Positions 41,843-56,409 of a stretch of 64,000 nt of DNA are shown here, piece after piece. A program made the translations under genes and the position numbers. A model generated the notes under the pieces. The model was not told the origin of the DNA and ran no database searches. It was given only the letters and a program-made list of their open reading frames with translations. Each line of letters opens with the position of its first letter. Position 1 is the stretch's first letter. Origin of the DNA: Balanoglossus misakiensis (lineage: Eukaryota > Hemichordata); contig CM082576.2 of NCBI GenBank assembly GCA_040954595.2, forward strand, positions 868,001 through 932,000. Direction: 5' to 3'.

Positions 41843-44519
41843 TTTTATATCCTTGTCTTTTCAGGCATTTGCTAGTTAATCCACGTGACAGAAGGGTAGT
41901 GATATGTGAATCAGTCCTCTGTCCAACCCTATTCAGAGAGACTTTAGCTCAAGTACTTTTCAAGCACTATGAGGTAAGTTAAAGACAATCAAAGGTACCT
42001 GATTGACTCTCCCTGTAAATAAATGAAATTTCCCTTTCTATTAATTGACATAATTTTGATGTCTTTTTCTGCAGGTACCATCAGTTCTGTTTGCACCAAC
42101 TCATTTGGTGACACTGTTTACACTTGGCATCAGCACTGCTCTTGTCATGGATTCTGGTTTTACAGAGACTCTAGTTCTTCCAATATCCTTTCATCCATTC
42201 ACTGATTGTTACACACAATGAACACATTGAACTTATAAGTTCAAGTTTACAGCAAGAATTGTTCTCTTATAATTTGATTTTTAGATACTGTGGTTGTCAG
42301 TTGAATGTGTCTGCAAAGACATTATAAAAACAGTAATGATAATGGATCTGACAAGCATCATATCAAAGGCTTGATTATTATGTTGTTGTATCATATTTAT
42401 CTTAACTTGATGAACGTTTATGAAGGGATTCCAATCATCAAGGGATGGCAAGCTTTACCATTGGCCGCAAAAGCTGTTCACTGGTGAGAAGGGTGACTTT
42501 AATATTCAGCTTCATTGTTGAAATTTAAGTTACAAAATCTTTAATAAATAATTTTGTTCTATTGATATCTGTGTTGAAGCTGACACTGAGGATTGATGGG
42601 TAAAAATGTTTTGCATGTGAGCTCTTTATTCTTGTTGTTGTTTGTGGCTAGATTAATAAAATTTAATCGTCATGGTTTTTGTGCAAGATCCTCTAAGCAA
42701 TTGTACTTGCAAATGCTATAAACTAACTGGTATTTTGTATATTTCAGTAATTTGGAAGCTTTGCTTCTTGAGACAGGAACAGTGACTACCCAATCAGCAG
42801 GCCAAAGACCTTTATCATCCATCATGAGTAAGGTACCGGAGCACATATTAGAAGACATCAAAGGTACATTTTCATAAAACCAAACAAAGTTTCACTCAAC
42901 TACAGCTCATTCAGCTTGACTTTTGATTTCTAGACTGGATCCTGACTTCTGACATGCATTTGCTGTTCTCATTAAAGACGCATGTTTCTTGATGTGGACA
43001 TTTCTAGACCAGAACTGTTTATTGGGAAACAAAGGTTCGGCTGTACGTAGCACATGCCCTTTTAAAATCTGTGTACAGAATTCAACTATCCAATGGCTGT
43101 GATACATTTGTACAATGTATGTTTTGTATTCATAACTACTCACGTTTTTTGTTCCAGTGAGAACTTGTTTTGTGCCTGAACATGCTAAAGCGAAGATGAT
43201 TCATGAAAGCAATGTATATGGAGAGTCAAATAAGGTAATGACATCATACTGAGTCAAGAAAGATATTTTAGATTCTAAATCACACCATGATTTCAAACTC
43301 TGTGTTTATGAAAAAGAAAACTAAGCTAAATTATTTTCTGTCATTCAGAGACCAACACCTCCTCCCTCAGTGCAGTACCCACTAGAAGGTGACAAGATAC
43401 TGCACATTGATGGGAAAATTAGAGAAATTAGCGCTGAAGTCTTGTTTGATTTAGACAACGAAGAACAATCCATTGCTACATTAATCTTAGATGCTATTCT
43501 AAAGGTAAGTTGTTGACCACAGCAATATCAGTTGTGCAGCAGCCTTTGGCAAAGATGTCAGTCCTGAAATAATCAATTGTATGAGGCAAACTGAATAAAA
43601 TCCATCAGATTGTAGAATGATTTTGTTTCCTGAAAAAGTTTTATGATGTAGTAAAATATTCACAAGGTGTAAAAATAAAAATAAATACAGCTACCGTAAT
43701 GAAATGTTTTGAAAAAATGCCACATAGTCAGAGGAAACTTAAGGTCCAACTTTTGTCAGAACTACCACAGACACATTGAGAGAAGTTGTTAAGAATAACT
43801 GTTTGTGTTGAATTTCAGTGCCCGTTAGATATGAGGAGGGAACTTGGTTCCAACGTAGTGTGTATTGGAGGAACTAGTTTGTTGCCAGGCTTCAGACAGA
43901 GACTCAAAGCTGAGATCCTAGATCTGTTGAACAGACCGAAGTACAAGAAAGATCTACCTATAGCAACCATCAAGTTTCACAATCCCCCATCTGTTGCCAA
44001 CTACACTGCCTGGTTTGGAGGTAAGATCTCTCTCAGATTTCTTTGAAACTAAATTTACCATTGTGACATTGTAAAAGATGCTGCACAGAAGACAATGTTT
44101 GTGGTTTAGGAGCAGTTACACCAGCATTCTTGATAGAGAGCATTTATTCTTGCATTTGAGCATGAGCTCAAAAATAGATTACCGGTAATGTGAATCCATT
44201 GCATCCTGTGTGAATCTTCTATACCATTGAAACCAAATCATCATGGTAAAAAGGGTAAATTACTATTGGGTGCAGATTTGTGGTATTCTGTTGGTTATTT
44301 GAGCTTTCTACTTTTATTTACTGTTTTTCAGGTGCAATATTTGGTGCTTTGGAAATCCTGGCACACAGATCGGTCTCCAGAGAAGCTTTCTTGAAGAATG
44401 GCCGGGTACCAGATTGGTCCTCCTTAGAAGATTTCTCTCAGGAATCAGAAGTCGTTCCAAAAGAGAAAACACCTCTTCCTTTCTCCGCACTAACGAGGCA
44501 ACTCACAAAAGACAAATAG
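40890..44519 (+). CDS. ACTR10: Actin-related protein 10 (ACTR10/Arp11), dynactin pointed-end subunit, complete
   Basis: Arp11 sits at the pointed end of the dynactin Arp1 filament and supports dynein cargo transport. Ten exons: 40890-40978, 41471-41626, 41865-41973, 42075-42182, 42416-42483, 42748-42863, 43158-43234, 43349-43504, 43819-44020, 44332-44519, total 1269 nt, 422 residues (human about 417). Diagnostic stretches: [16 protein letters not shown] near the start, [27 protein letters not shown], and GGAIFGALE near the end. The second ATG at 40902 (MPLFEGLG) aligns better with the vertebrate start, so the first four residues may not be made. Intron 4 (42183-42415) has AT-AC ends. Intron 2 carries a long ATC repeat ending 22 nt before exon 3. 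Likely poly(A) signal AATAAA at 44942-44947. Confidence 0.96.
41216..41317. repeat. Near-perfect inverted repeat (hairpin) in ACTR10 intron 1
   Basis: Arm 41216-41257 pairs with arm 41280-41317 over about 38 bp, with one mismatch and one 4-nt bulge (GTGA near the base of the left arm). The loop is about 22 nt. The paired core contains AGCTTGAGGTTTTGC on the left and GCAAAACCTCAAGCT on the right. It could be a small fold-back element, a remnant of a MITE, or a transcribed hairpin; the sequence does not decide. Confidence 0.85.
41755..41842. repeat. (ATC)n trinucleotide repeat in ACTR10 intron 2
   Basis: Close to thirty ATC units, interrupted once (AATG near 41780). It ends 22 nt before the exon 3 splice acceptor. 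Frames through it give poly-His, poly-Met or poly-Asp runs that are not real protein. Confidence 0.95.
42183..42415 (+). other. Candidate U12-type (AT-AC) intron in ACTR10
   Basis: The intron must lie between ...LVLP and VYEGIP to keep ACTR10 homology and frame. The 5' end reads ATATCCTTTC, matching the U12 consensus ATATCCTT. The 3' end reads TATCTTAACTTGATGAAC, with a TCTTAAC branch site about 10 nt before a terminal AC. No GT-AG pair at this junction gives the same protein. Splicing would need the minor spliceosome. Confidence 0.85.
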
Positions 44520-45247
44520 CTCATTTGCATTTCTGTCAAATATTAGAATTAGAAAGTCATGTTTCTCTTAGGTAGTAGAGCTCAGAGAATTCAAATGATT
44601 CTATATTAGGAAATCATGTAATTTTGACATGTTGACAATGGTGTATCTACAGAATAATTTGAAACTCTGACTGAAATCAAAATAGAATGATGCTTTTTTC
44701 ACATATGTATACATGTATGTATTTCATTTGGTAAATTATTAGGTTTATGGTGTTATGTTGACAACTTTTAACTTTTTGTACATTTTTTCATTTATTTTGC
44801 TCAGCGTATTTATTTCAAAACTTTTATCTTCATCATGTCAAGCGATTGTCTCCTGATTATGTTTCTGCCATCATCTGCGTTATCCCTGCAATGCTCCTTT
44901 TCAAGTGGTTTGGTTTTTATCACGAAATCAGCTTCATCATGAATAAAAAATATTACCACCTGTACTGTTCAGACTTCTGATTACTTTATACCTTATATAG
45001 TGTCGTAAAATTACTATCACATGGGTGCATAATTTTTTGTTCTGATGCCCACAAAAAGAGCATATCATCAGCTAATAGTTTTCTAAATTGATTTGGTAGC
45101 AGTTCAACTGTTACTTGGAAATTAAAAATTTATGCTCACTGATATTATAATAAAAAACAGATTCCAAGTAAAATAGACCTATTTCATCTGGTACTGTACC
45201 ATTAAAGTGAATAGTTATCTTGTGTTGCAAAAAAAACTCCACCGATT
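44520..45247 (+). other. ACTR10 3' UTR and short intergenic spacer
   Basis: AT-rich non-coding sequence. AATAAA at 44942-44947 would end the ACTR10 mRNA about 440 nt after its stop. The T run just downstream of the tRNA-Tyr gene (A run on the plus strand near 45229-45236) is a likely Pol III terminator. Confidence 0.5.
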
Positions 45248-45337
45248 TCCTTCGGACCGGATTCGAACCAGTGACCTATGGATGACAATGCTGACAGCCT
45301 CTACAGTCCACCGCTCTACCAACTGAGCTACCGAAGG
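45248..45337 (-). tRNA. tRNA-Tyr (anticodon GTA) with 17-nt intron
   Basis: Read on the minus strand, the ends CCTTCGG and CCGAAGG-A form the acceptor stem. Box A (TAGCTCAGTTGG) and box B (GGTTCGAATCC) are intact. The anticodon loop is CTGTAG/A with anticodon GTA. A 17-nt intron lies one base 3' of the anticodon, the standard site; intron-containing tRNA-Tyr is the norm in eukaryotes. The mature length is 73 nt before CCA addition. A minus-strand T run follows the 3' end as a Pol III terminator. Confidence 0.96.
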
Positions 45338-45572
45338 TGGTTGGCTAGGTGGACGAGAATTTGATAGCACATAAATTAAGGAAAGAATTTATGTTATTAT
45401 CCTTTCTCTTTATATTACACATTATCAGCGAATTATGCACATTCTTATTAGCAGTGATGTTTTAAAAACGACCAAGTCATAAAATCTCTATTTTGTCATA
45501 CTTCTGTTGTAGTTCGGGGGGCCGGGGGTTGAGACATCGTTTTCCCAGAATGCAAAGCGCTGCACATTCAAC
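45338..45572. other. Spacer and 5' leader before the ZNF839-like gene
   Basis: 235 bp between the 5' end of tRNA-Tyr and the ZNF839-like ATG. It should hold the ZNF839-like promoter and leader. No TATA box is obvious close to the gene; there is a short G-rich patch near 45517-45530. Confidence 0.4.
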
Positions 45573-48500
45573 ATGGCGGAACAACAGCAAGTGAACGCTG
45601 TGGAAGAAGGCGCGGATTCTTTAGCTGAGCAAGGTAATTTTGAAACCATTGTTACTAGCCAGACCGGAAAACCAGAGGGTGAAAGTGATGCCGATATAGT
45701 ATCAATGGCTTTTGCAGACATCGATGAAAATACCGAGTACCTTCAGACAGTTTCCTCCGATAGCAACTTGGCGACAGTTGTGGACAACGTGACGCTACAG
45801 TCGAGTCCAAGTCCAGATCCAGCTCCTTCGGAAACTACAGTTGGCACAACTGCAGATGTTTCATCTGCGGAGGTTGTGGATGCGGTTCAACAAGATGTTG
45901 CGATACCCCAGACAGTTCCAAGCTCCGAAGCCATCAGCGTAAGCACACTAGGAAATGGCAACACAAGCCCACCAGTTTCTCTACCAGCGAGTATGTTGTT
46001 GGGGACCATTGCCAATTTGATAGACACAACTGCTGGAGCTACAACGTCAACAATGACTATAAGCGAACTTCAGAATAATCCAGCTCTTATGAATATCTTG
46101 AACAGTGCTGAAGTGCAGGCTGCAATACAAAACCATCAACATATTACTATTGTACAGGTGCCAGATAGATCCATTATTGGTGAACTAAATGGGGACAAAA
46201 ATGTCACCCATGTAAGTTTGCCTGCACTAGCACCAATATCTTCAACGGGGTTAGGCACGACCACGGTAGCCAAAATGCCGTCTGCTACAGTTGTAACTGC
46301 AGGTGTTAAAAACACACCTGCAGTTGCAACAACACTTGCAAAAGTTACAAGCACAGGAAACTCTGTAACAAAACATGCGAAAGCGGACAAACAAAAAACA
46401 CCAAAATCTGACGAGAAGAAAAAGCCACACAGAGCAATCACCAGGTCTGGTCGCATCTCAAAGCCACCTTCATATAGGGTACGAGACTACAAAACCCTGA
46501 GGACTGGTGCTTTGAATGTTGCTGCAGACACAGATGATGACTACTCTGATTACACACCAGATGAGGATGAGGAAGAAGATGGTGACAGATCAGAAAACTT
46601 CAAATATCCTTTTGGTTCAGACAGGTCAAAGAAATTCAAGTGTGAAAAGTGTGACAAATCCTACATAGGAAGGGCTGGATTGTCCAGACACTATAGACTC
46701 AATTCAACCCATGGAAACGCAGATGATATTCCAGAAGCACCAGAGCCACCAAAACCAAGGTGTGATATGGCTAGAGATTTCTTTGAAATAAGGCATGATT
46801 CCAGTTCTGTTACTTCAAATAGGATGACATCAAATGCAATATGCATTATTTTTTTGAAGAAACACAACTGGAGTCAAGCTCAGACTTTTTTAAGACAGTT
46901 GCATCATTAATGCACAAGCAAAACTCTAACTTATTATCCATTTGTAGCATACATCTTACAGTGTTCTCCCCAGGAATTTCTGATGTAGTGTTGGCTAATC
47001 TGCATAACAATGCTCAGTCCATATTTCTACATTTATAATGCCTTCGTTGTTCATACTCCAATCCCAATCTTAATTCCTTTCTGTTTTATTTTCTGATGAA
47101 GTGAAAACAAGCCATCTGGAAGGAGGCCAGGTCGTCCTCCGCGAGCACTGAACAATCCAGCCAGTAATGCCAAGGCATCAGGTACACCGGGCAAGACTGC
47201 TTCACCTTTGCCACCGTTGTCAAAACCTGCTGCATCCAGTAGTGCAGCTGCTGCAGCAGGAGTCTCAATACTAGATCAGACTGAGACGCCAAGTGATGTT
47301 AAAGTAGTATATCACCCTCAGTCACTTCTCAAGAGAAAACATAGAATAAGAGAGGTGGGTAAAAATGATAAATGGATTTAATTGTGTGACCTCAAATACC
47401 TAAATAAAATAAAAAGGATGTTGCTGGTGTTTGCTGAATTCTCAAGCAAGTACTGTATAATGTGTGTCCGTTTTTGTCCACCAGCTTTTGAAGACAGTGG
47501 GAGATGAAGATATTTTAGAATTGGTCCTTCCCAAATTGTCCAAACTGGTGACTGTGTGGGAATTCCTGCTAATGAAGGTAGAAAAGGGCAGGCCTTCACG
47601 ACCACACTTCCCAGATGTCTACCGAGAACTTGGCAAGGTATTGACTGAGGTGAAAAAGATGGCCAGTGAGTGTTTGGAACCAGATGATGGAGCAGACGAC
47701 AGTACCAGTGAGAACAATGAGGACAAACCAACACAGACATTTGATATTCAAGATGATGCAATGGCACATGCACTTGGGATTTCCAAAGGATCTTATAAAG
47801 TGAAAGACAGTCCAGTACCAGAGTATGAATTCAAATATAAGTTGCTTGTGACTGATCCCTCCGATGCTGAACGTGCGCCAAAGGAAAAGAGGATCATAGA
47901 AGTAGTGTCCCAGGATGAACTTGTTGATCAGTCACCAACAAAAAAGAGAAAAGTGGATCAAGCTCAGCAATCAAGTCCACAAGTAAGTACTTTTCTTTGA
48001 TATTCACTATCTCTTTGGAATGAAGTCCTTATATACATTTGTATTGGGTTCTATGTGTGCTGTCTCTTTCCATTCCGTAGAAATAACACAAACAAATAAC
48101 ACTGTACACACGGTAAAATTTTGACTGTTGAATAAGTTTGCTCATCACAAAACAAACATTGATGTGTCATAACCTTCACTTTACTTTTACTCACAGAGTA
48201 CTCAGAAAAATGTAGAACAGACTGTGCCTCCTGCAGTGAATCACGCACAGTCACCACCAGTCATGAATGCCATTCCATCTCGACCTCAAACATCTGCTGC
48301 TAGTAACAGTGGATCATCTAATCAACAAGTAAGTGAAAAGTCAACGCTTTTGTGGAACTCAGTTTCAGTTTTAAATATATGTTATGTAGAACAACCGCTG
48401 TCGATAAATCCATTATCACAAAACTCTAGTATATTTTGTATGGTCTGCTGTGCTAAGAAGTTCTTGTTCCCTGTTAAAGCCAGTATTATTTCTAATCCAG

Positions 48501-49738
48501 TATGGAAGTTCAGTTTATGTGAAACCGCTAAGTACACCAGAAGCCAGGGCAAAATAACAACATAAATATTTCAGCAATGTCAACAGGTTTAATGTTACCA
48601 AATATATTTTAGTGCTTTGACCACCAAGTGCATGTAACACAAATTCTACACATATCGTAAATAACAGAGTAGTACAATGCAGCATTCACAAACCTGAGAC
48701 TATTGATGTCCCACATTGCTATGTACATGTATTCTGCATTTATTTGATCCACAGATTCGCAAGATGCCACCCTTGGCAAGCATTGCAAACAGGTCAAGCA
48801 TGCATAGACCAATCAAGCCAGCCATTGCAACATCAACTGTGAGCAAGCCAACTGTGAACTCTTCTGTTTCTAGTTCAGTGCCCTCTAGTGGCAGTGTTGT
48901 CCAGAGACGTATTTTGACCCTTCCTCCAGGATTCAACATAACCAAGACATCTGATGGCTATGCTATTCACAAACCAGATGGTACAACAATACAGGTTACA
49001 GGTGGAGAAGGCGGCATTCCTCTTGAAACACTGCAGGCTTTGATCAATATGGACACCAGTATATTTCAAAGTGTGTCAAGTTCAACACCAGCAGCCCCAG
49101 AATCTAATACTTTGCAGTCAGCCACTTCCCCGACAGATCAGCAAATAGCAAGGACTGCAGAATCTGCTGTAGCAGCAGTTTCTGAGGCGTCTGTTGCTGC
49201 AGAAACAGAAAGCCAAACTGAACAGATTGCGATGGAAACAGTCAGTCAGACAGAACAGATCGCGATGGAAACAGTCAGTCAGACAGAACAGATCGCGATG
49301 GAAACAGTCAGTGAAACAGAACAGATTACTATGGAAACAGACAGTCAAACAGGGCATGTTGCCATAGAAACAGACAGTCAGACAGAGCAGGTTGCCATAG
49401 AAACAGATAGACAAGTTTCCATGGAAACGGGTAGCCAAATAGAACAAGTCTCCATGGAGACAGATGGCCACACAGAACAAGCAATGAATGAAACAGTGTT
49501 CACTGAGAGTGTGTCGCAAACAGAAGCTACTCAAGAAGCATCAAACGTCAAATCTGAAATTGAGGAGAGTTCATTTCCCGTGGAATCAATAGCCCAGGAA
49601 GTTGTGCAGTCAACAACGAACATGTGCACTGAAACGTCCACTACAACAATTGGGAATGAGGGTCAAATCTTGACCAATGGAAATTCTGTTAGCCATTCAA
49701 GTGGTGTGGAAAATACCATTGTGAATAACATAGGTTAA
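45573..49738 (+). CDS. ZNF839: ZNF839-like nuclear protein with single C2H2 finger, complete
   Basis: Five exons: 45573-46759, 47102-47354, 47485-47982, 48197-48328, 48755-49738, total 1018 codons, 1017 residues. A long acidic/Ser-Thr-rich N-terminus precedes a basic patch (RSGRISKPPSYRVRDYKTLR) and one C2H2 finger (C357, C360, H373, H380; CX2CX12HX6H, a wide last spacing). Then come an AT-hook-like GRRPGRPPR at 402-410, and a conserved-looking helical block in exon 3 (VWEFLLMKVEKG...FPDVYRELGKVL). An SV40-type nuclear signal (PTKKRKV) lies near residue 634. The C-terminus is low complexity with 11-residue repeats. I assign ZNF839 from the finger plus exon 3 block and because the next gene is CINP in tail-to-tail order, as I recall for human 14q32. 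Function is poorly known even in vertebrates. The first intron has a weak donor (GTGTGA) and acceptor (GATGAAG), so that junction is the least certain. Confidence 0.7.
49206..49500 (+). repeat. Coding tandem repeat of 33 bp (11 residues), decaying 3'
   Basis: The unit encodes VSQTEQIAMET. The 33-bp unit is identical or nearly so in the copies over about 49239-49310, and diverges on both sides (DSQTGHVAIET, DSQTEQVAIET, GSQIEQVSMET). The length stays a multiple of three, so the frame survives copy-number change. Confidence 0.9.
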
Positions 49739-52414
49739 TGAATCAGCACTGCATGATGTTTTGTTGTCAACAACACCACAGTGTTACTCAAGTATGTTAT
49801 TACTAGCCGTGCTCATTTTAAGAAAATTCACTTGTTAATGCTCTTGTATGAATTTCTGTGAGCACAGCAGATAGTCAGTGAAGACTTAACCTCAGAGTTG
49901 TGTTGAGAACTGAAATGCGCTCCAAGTTGGACACTTCATAGAAGATGGTATCCGAAAAATGATGGAGGCCAGAATGGTAAAAATAGGGCAAGAGATGTGT
50001 TTTCTCAGAGGGCACATTTCTAAGTGAGGTTTTTTTTTCACCAACAGCCAAAATTCATAAGACATAGATACCACTGTTGCATTTTCTGTTGTACAATCAG
50101 TCTGGTCTTGTAATACAGTGCACACACACATGGCAAACACCACTCCCTGAAAGTTGATAAAAGCACAAGTTGAATTCCAGAGACAGAGGATGTGTCATAT
50201 GAAAGTATGCCTATCTATGTCACTCTTGGGGATGTTTTGGCATTCATTGGCAACTCTTCTATGAAGATTTCGGCCGTCTTTCTGTGTTTTACAGTTGCAG
50301 TTATAACAAAGGGGCATTTCTGTTGAATTTTAAAGCATAGTGTGTAAAATGTTTGTTGGTTGAAATCATTTTGAATCAACATTTCCAAGATCCCAATTAT
50401 TTTATGTTAATGTAGATATATGTATTATAGCAATGAGAAAAACTTACAAGACACACAAAGTTTGCTTCAAGATCATACATGATTCTATATTATATAATTT
50501 CTTACCTTATTTCTCTGAAACTGGTGTATATAAAAGTACGAAGTAAAAGCTTTGTAGACTGGGGACTAAGTTACATATTACACCATGCATTCGATAGAGT
50601 TACAGAGAGTTAGTTATTTGTTCTGTTTCAATTTTTCATAGATAAAGATGTTGTAAACGTAATTCTTGTTTTAATGTAGCCAACCTGGGAATATTTGTTA
50701 ACTGAGAAAAAATTTTCTTAGAAGTATCTTGTAAGTTAACATGCCACAGCACTGAGTCAGACAGATTATGGCGATTGAGAATAACACTACAGTGAATTCT
50801 TTGACAAGGATATTCACTGTTTACTTTGACCCAACTTGCCTTGCCAAAGTAGGTGTCTAACCTGGTAATCTAAACATTTGAAATAGCAATGATGCCATTT
50901 GTAGATAAGTACGTCTAAATCTGATTTCGACATGAATTGTCAGGACAGACCATGTATTACAGTATGCTGTTTTGTATTGCCACATGATCTGACTTGTGCT
51001 GCTCAACTGAAACTGCTCATGTTCATTTTATATTTATTGCAGCTTCCCTCCCAAGGAAGCTGAAAAAGTAAATAATAAAATTATTGTTATTATGTACATC
51101 AACTTATCACATTTTAAAGTCACGTTCTAACATATTGATAGCATAATGCCGAAATAAACAATCATTACAAATAGTTGAAAAAAGGATACTTTTTGTTACT
51201 CTTCCACATTTCAACACAATTTCAACTTCTGTATTAAAAGTTGATAATTTAACAGTTCTCTGAGTTTTGTTCCAAACATTCAAATTGGTTGTGACTTTTG
51301 TGCAAATTTCACAGTGTACCATTTTTTGTCTCCTTCAGTAGCTTGCATTGATTTTGTTGATATTAGTTTAAGCAACAGGTGTATGTTGTACATACAAAAT
51401 TATTACATGGACAATGACAAGTTGTTTTGAAGTATCAGAAGTGCATAGCTCCAGAAAATATCACCACTTGAGTATTCCTATCAAAAGCACCTGCCATACT
51501 GTCTACTTCAATGTATCACATACTCAGTTTTATATACCACGCCATGGTCTAACCAGCTTTCCAAACATAATGAAATGGAGTTTTAAAGTAGTCAAACTGT
51601 AGATGATTAGATCCTAGAAGCTGAAGCTATAAAACCAATTCTTTCTCATCCAATAAAATATCACCTTGTATCCATGTGGCAACCCACCACCATTACAGCA
51701 TTGTATAGACATCACAGTTGCATAGGCCAACACATACAACAATATCAGTAGCCTATAGGGTATTGTAATTATATAAACATATAATCCTCCAATTAAAACA
51801 TTCAATAACACAAACTTCTTTACTCCCCTTCTATGGAGCAAAGTAGACTGACTTCCCCATAACATGCTGACTTTAATAGTTCTACCACCATAGAATACAT
51901 GAATATGAATTTATTAGGGTTTGTTATTAGAATCATTTCACTGTTGTTTTCCCTATTTTTTCAATGTACATAACATTTTGTTGTCAAGTTTGTTTACAGG
52001 ATACCTTGCATTTCGTAAACAGCCGGATGTAAATTTATATTGTCTGGAAAAAAAGTAAATTTTTTTGTTCAAATATTTTAATCAACCCTGTTGTCATTGT
52101 GTTTTTGTCATTGGCCCGATCATCTTTCCTTTGTTGAAGCATTCATACTGTAATGTGCAAGCGTGCATCACAATCAAATGTCACAGGAATCAACATGTTA
52201 CATTTCATCTTTCTTTGCTCTGAGGTTATTGCAATCTACAGCAAATGAACCAAGTTGAGCTAGAATCACAGGTGACAGGTTTGTGAAATTGATCCAAGGT
52301 TTGATATCAAAGCTTGACACTTAGGGGTGACTGATCAGCAAGGCTGCGTTGAGTGTCACCACTCAGCCAAAGAAAGAAATCCAAAACCAAGACTTCTATT
52401 TTATGATTTTATTG
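49739..52414. other. ZNF839-like 3' UTR and convergent spacer
   Basis: No supported exon in about 2.7 kb. A candidate AATAAA for the ZNF839-like gene is at 51074-51079, implying a 3' UTR of about 1.3 kb unless an earlier variant signal is used. The rest separates it from the convergent CINP gene. Confidence 0.5.
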
Positions 52415-53806
52415 TCACCTATGTCCAGTTTCCATCAACATACTTTCAAGCAGAGTTTTACATTTGTCTTCAATGTAAGGCTGATGCAGCCATGTAGAAA
52501 CATAAAACATCATTAAGTCTCTGTCTTCAGAGTGAGCTATTTCTTGTAGAATGGTTTTCTTCACTTCAAGCTCTGTTTTGTACATGGTGAGTATCTCGCA
52601 GGATGAGTCATCTGTCAAGAAAAACGAACACAAGAATCAAACTCTGACCCTAAGTACTAGTATGGTATGAGGAAGAGTGAATTCCTTCTCTACAGAAACT
52701 GTTTACATGGTGATGATCACTTTAAAGCACTTCTTAACCAACCCCATACTTACAGAATTGTTTTGTTGGCCATGTTTGAAACAAAGGTTCTCCATTCCAA
52801 GCTCCATTGTTTTGATGCCATTCAAGATTGCAAACTCCCTTGAAATCTTTACAGATTGTTTCCATCTTTTTCAGTAACTTTGTCTGTGAAGATAATCGTG
52901 GCTTTATTGGTCACTTGAATTGTGCTGTCTTTGATCTTCCGAGTGCTTATGATTTCAAATTCAATACATCCATGCATGGCCATCCACATCTACATGCACA
53001 TACATATTCATTAAAAAGAACCTACCAGTGAGTTAAACACCATTTCCAGTTGCTCACAATACTCTCCAAGTTCTGCCGGCATTTTGTTGCTATGGTCACC
53101 TGAGTCACTAACACCATCATGTGTGATGATGATGTCAATGGCCACGTCCTTGTCTTTATTGGAACTGTAGAAATGTGACATTAATAATTATCAGTCTGTG
53201 AAGACACATTTTGTTTTGAATCTGAGCAGTGACATCTGAATCTTGTAGTACCTAAGACGACTCAATAATCTTAAATTTTCCACTTCACAAGAATTTAGAT
53301 TCATTGTGGGTTTTTTACCAGCTACACACGATGTATGTTACTGTGGGACTTTGAAATGGACTTACTGAGATTGTAACTTGCAGTTGACAATTTTGGAAGC
53401 AATTTCAAATCCCTGATCATTAAGCATTTCCCATTTGTTGATGTAGTTATGCCAATCAGCACAGTGGTCTTTGATCTTCCTGGCACTTCCAGTTAATGAA
53501 GTTGGTTTTGGTGACTGCTTGGTCATGGAATGCTCACCTAATTAATACAGGGGGAAAACCCAGAAAGACATGACCCTGTCAATATTTCTTGGGTATGCAG
53601 CAGTTCCTGGACAGTAAACTACATCTGTAGAGATAGGCCAATCAGATTGAGATAGGCCCAGTCTACACGAATATGACATGATATAACAAATTGCAGTCTG
53701 ATCGTGATGATCACGTACCTGATATTGTCATTCCTTCACTGGATGTTGAGCCAGACGATTGTTTCTTCTTTTTTGGTGTTCTGTTTCTGTTTGTATCTGC
53801 CATCAT
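52415..53806 (-). CDS. CINP: Cyclin-dependent kinase 2-interacting protein (CINP), complete
   Basis: CINP binds CDK2 and CDC7 complexes and ATRIP, and is reported in replication-checkpoint and ribosome-maturation roles. Minus-strand exons, 5' to 3': 53719-53806, 53366-53537, 53026-53164, 52754-52883, 52415-52611, total 726 nt, 241 residues (human 212). Diagnostic stretches: GSARKIKDHCADWHNYINKWEMLND, here split by my reading as GSARKIKDHCADWHNY then INKWEMLND; LFQTWPT; and a C-terminus with STWLHQPYIED and ESMLMETGHR. The start is the first of two adjacent ATGs; an in-frame ATG at 53893 would add 29 residues without family support. The N-terminus is lysine-rich (PKKKKQ). A minus-strand AATAAA (plus-strand 52408-52413) lies one base after the stop, so either the 3' UTR is very short or another signal is used. 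Head to head with RBKS. Confidence 0.95.
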
Positions 53807-53917
53807 CCCGAACAGAAGACCAGTCAGCTGGTAGGGTCGGTTTCTGAGGTCACCGCCTATGACCCTAAAAGTCACCTGACAAACTCCCATCATGCAACTC
53901 AGCCAGAAGAAATCGAA
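53807..53917. promoter_or_regulatory. Bidirectional promoter region of CINP and RBKS
   Basis: Only 111 bp separates the two chosen start codons. Both promoters must lie here or inside the first exons, so the transcripts may overlap at their 5' ends. No TATA box is visible. Confidence 0.55.

Positions 53918-56409
<2,492 letters not shown>

Noticed and set aside
41635-41982. Poly-Met/poly-Asp and poly-His frames in ACTR10
   Set aside because: They are translations of the ATC repeat in intron 2.
46760-46910. C-terminal extension of the ZNF839-like exon 1 frame
   Set aside because: Treated as intron sequence, because splicing at 46759 to 47102 restores a long conserved-looking frame; kept only as a possible isoform.
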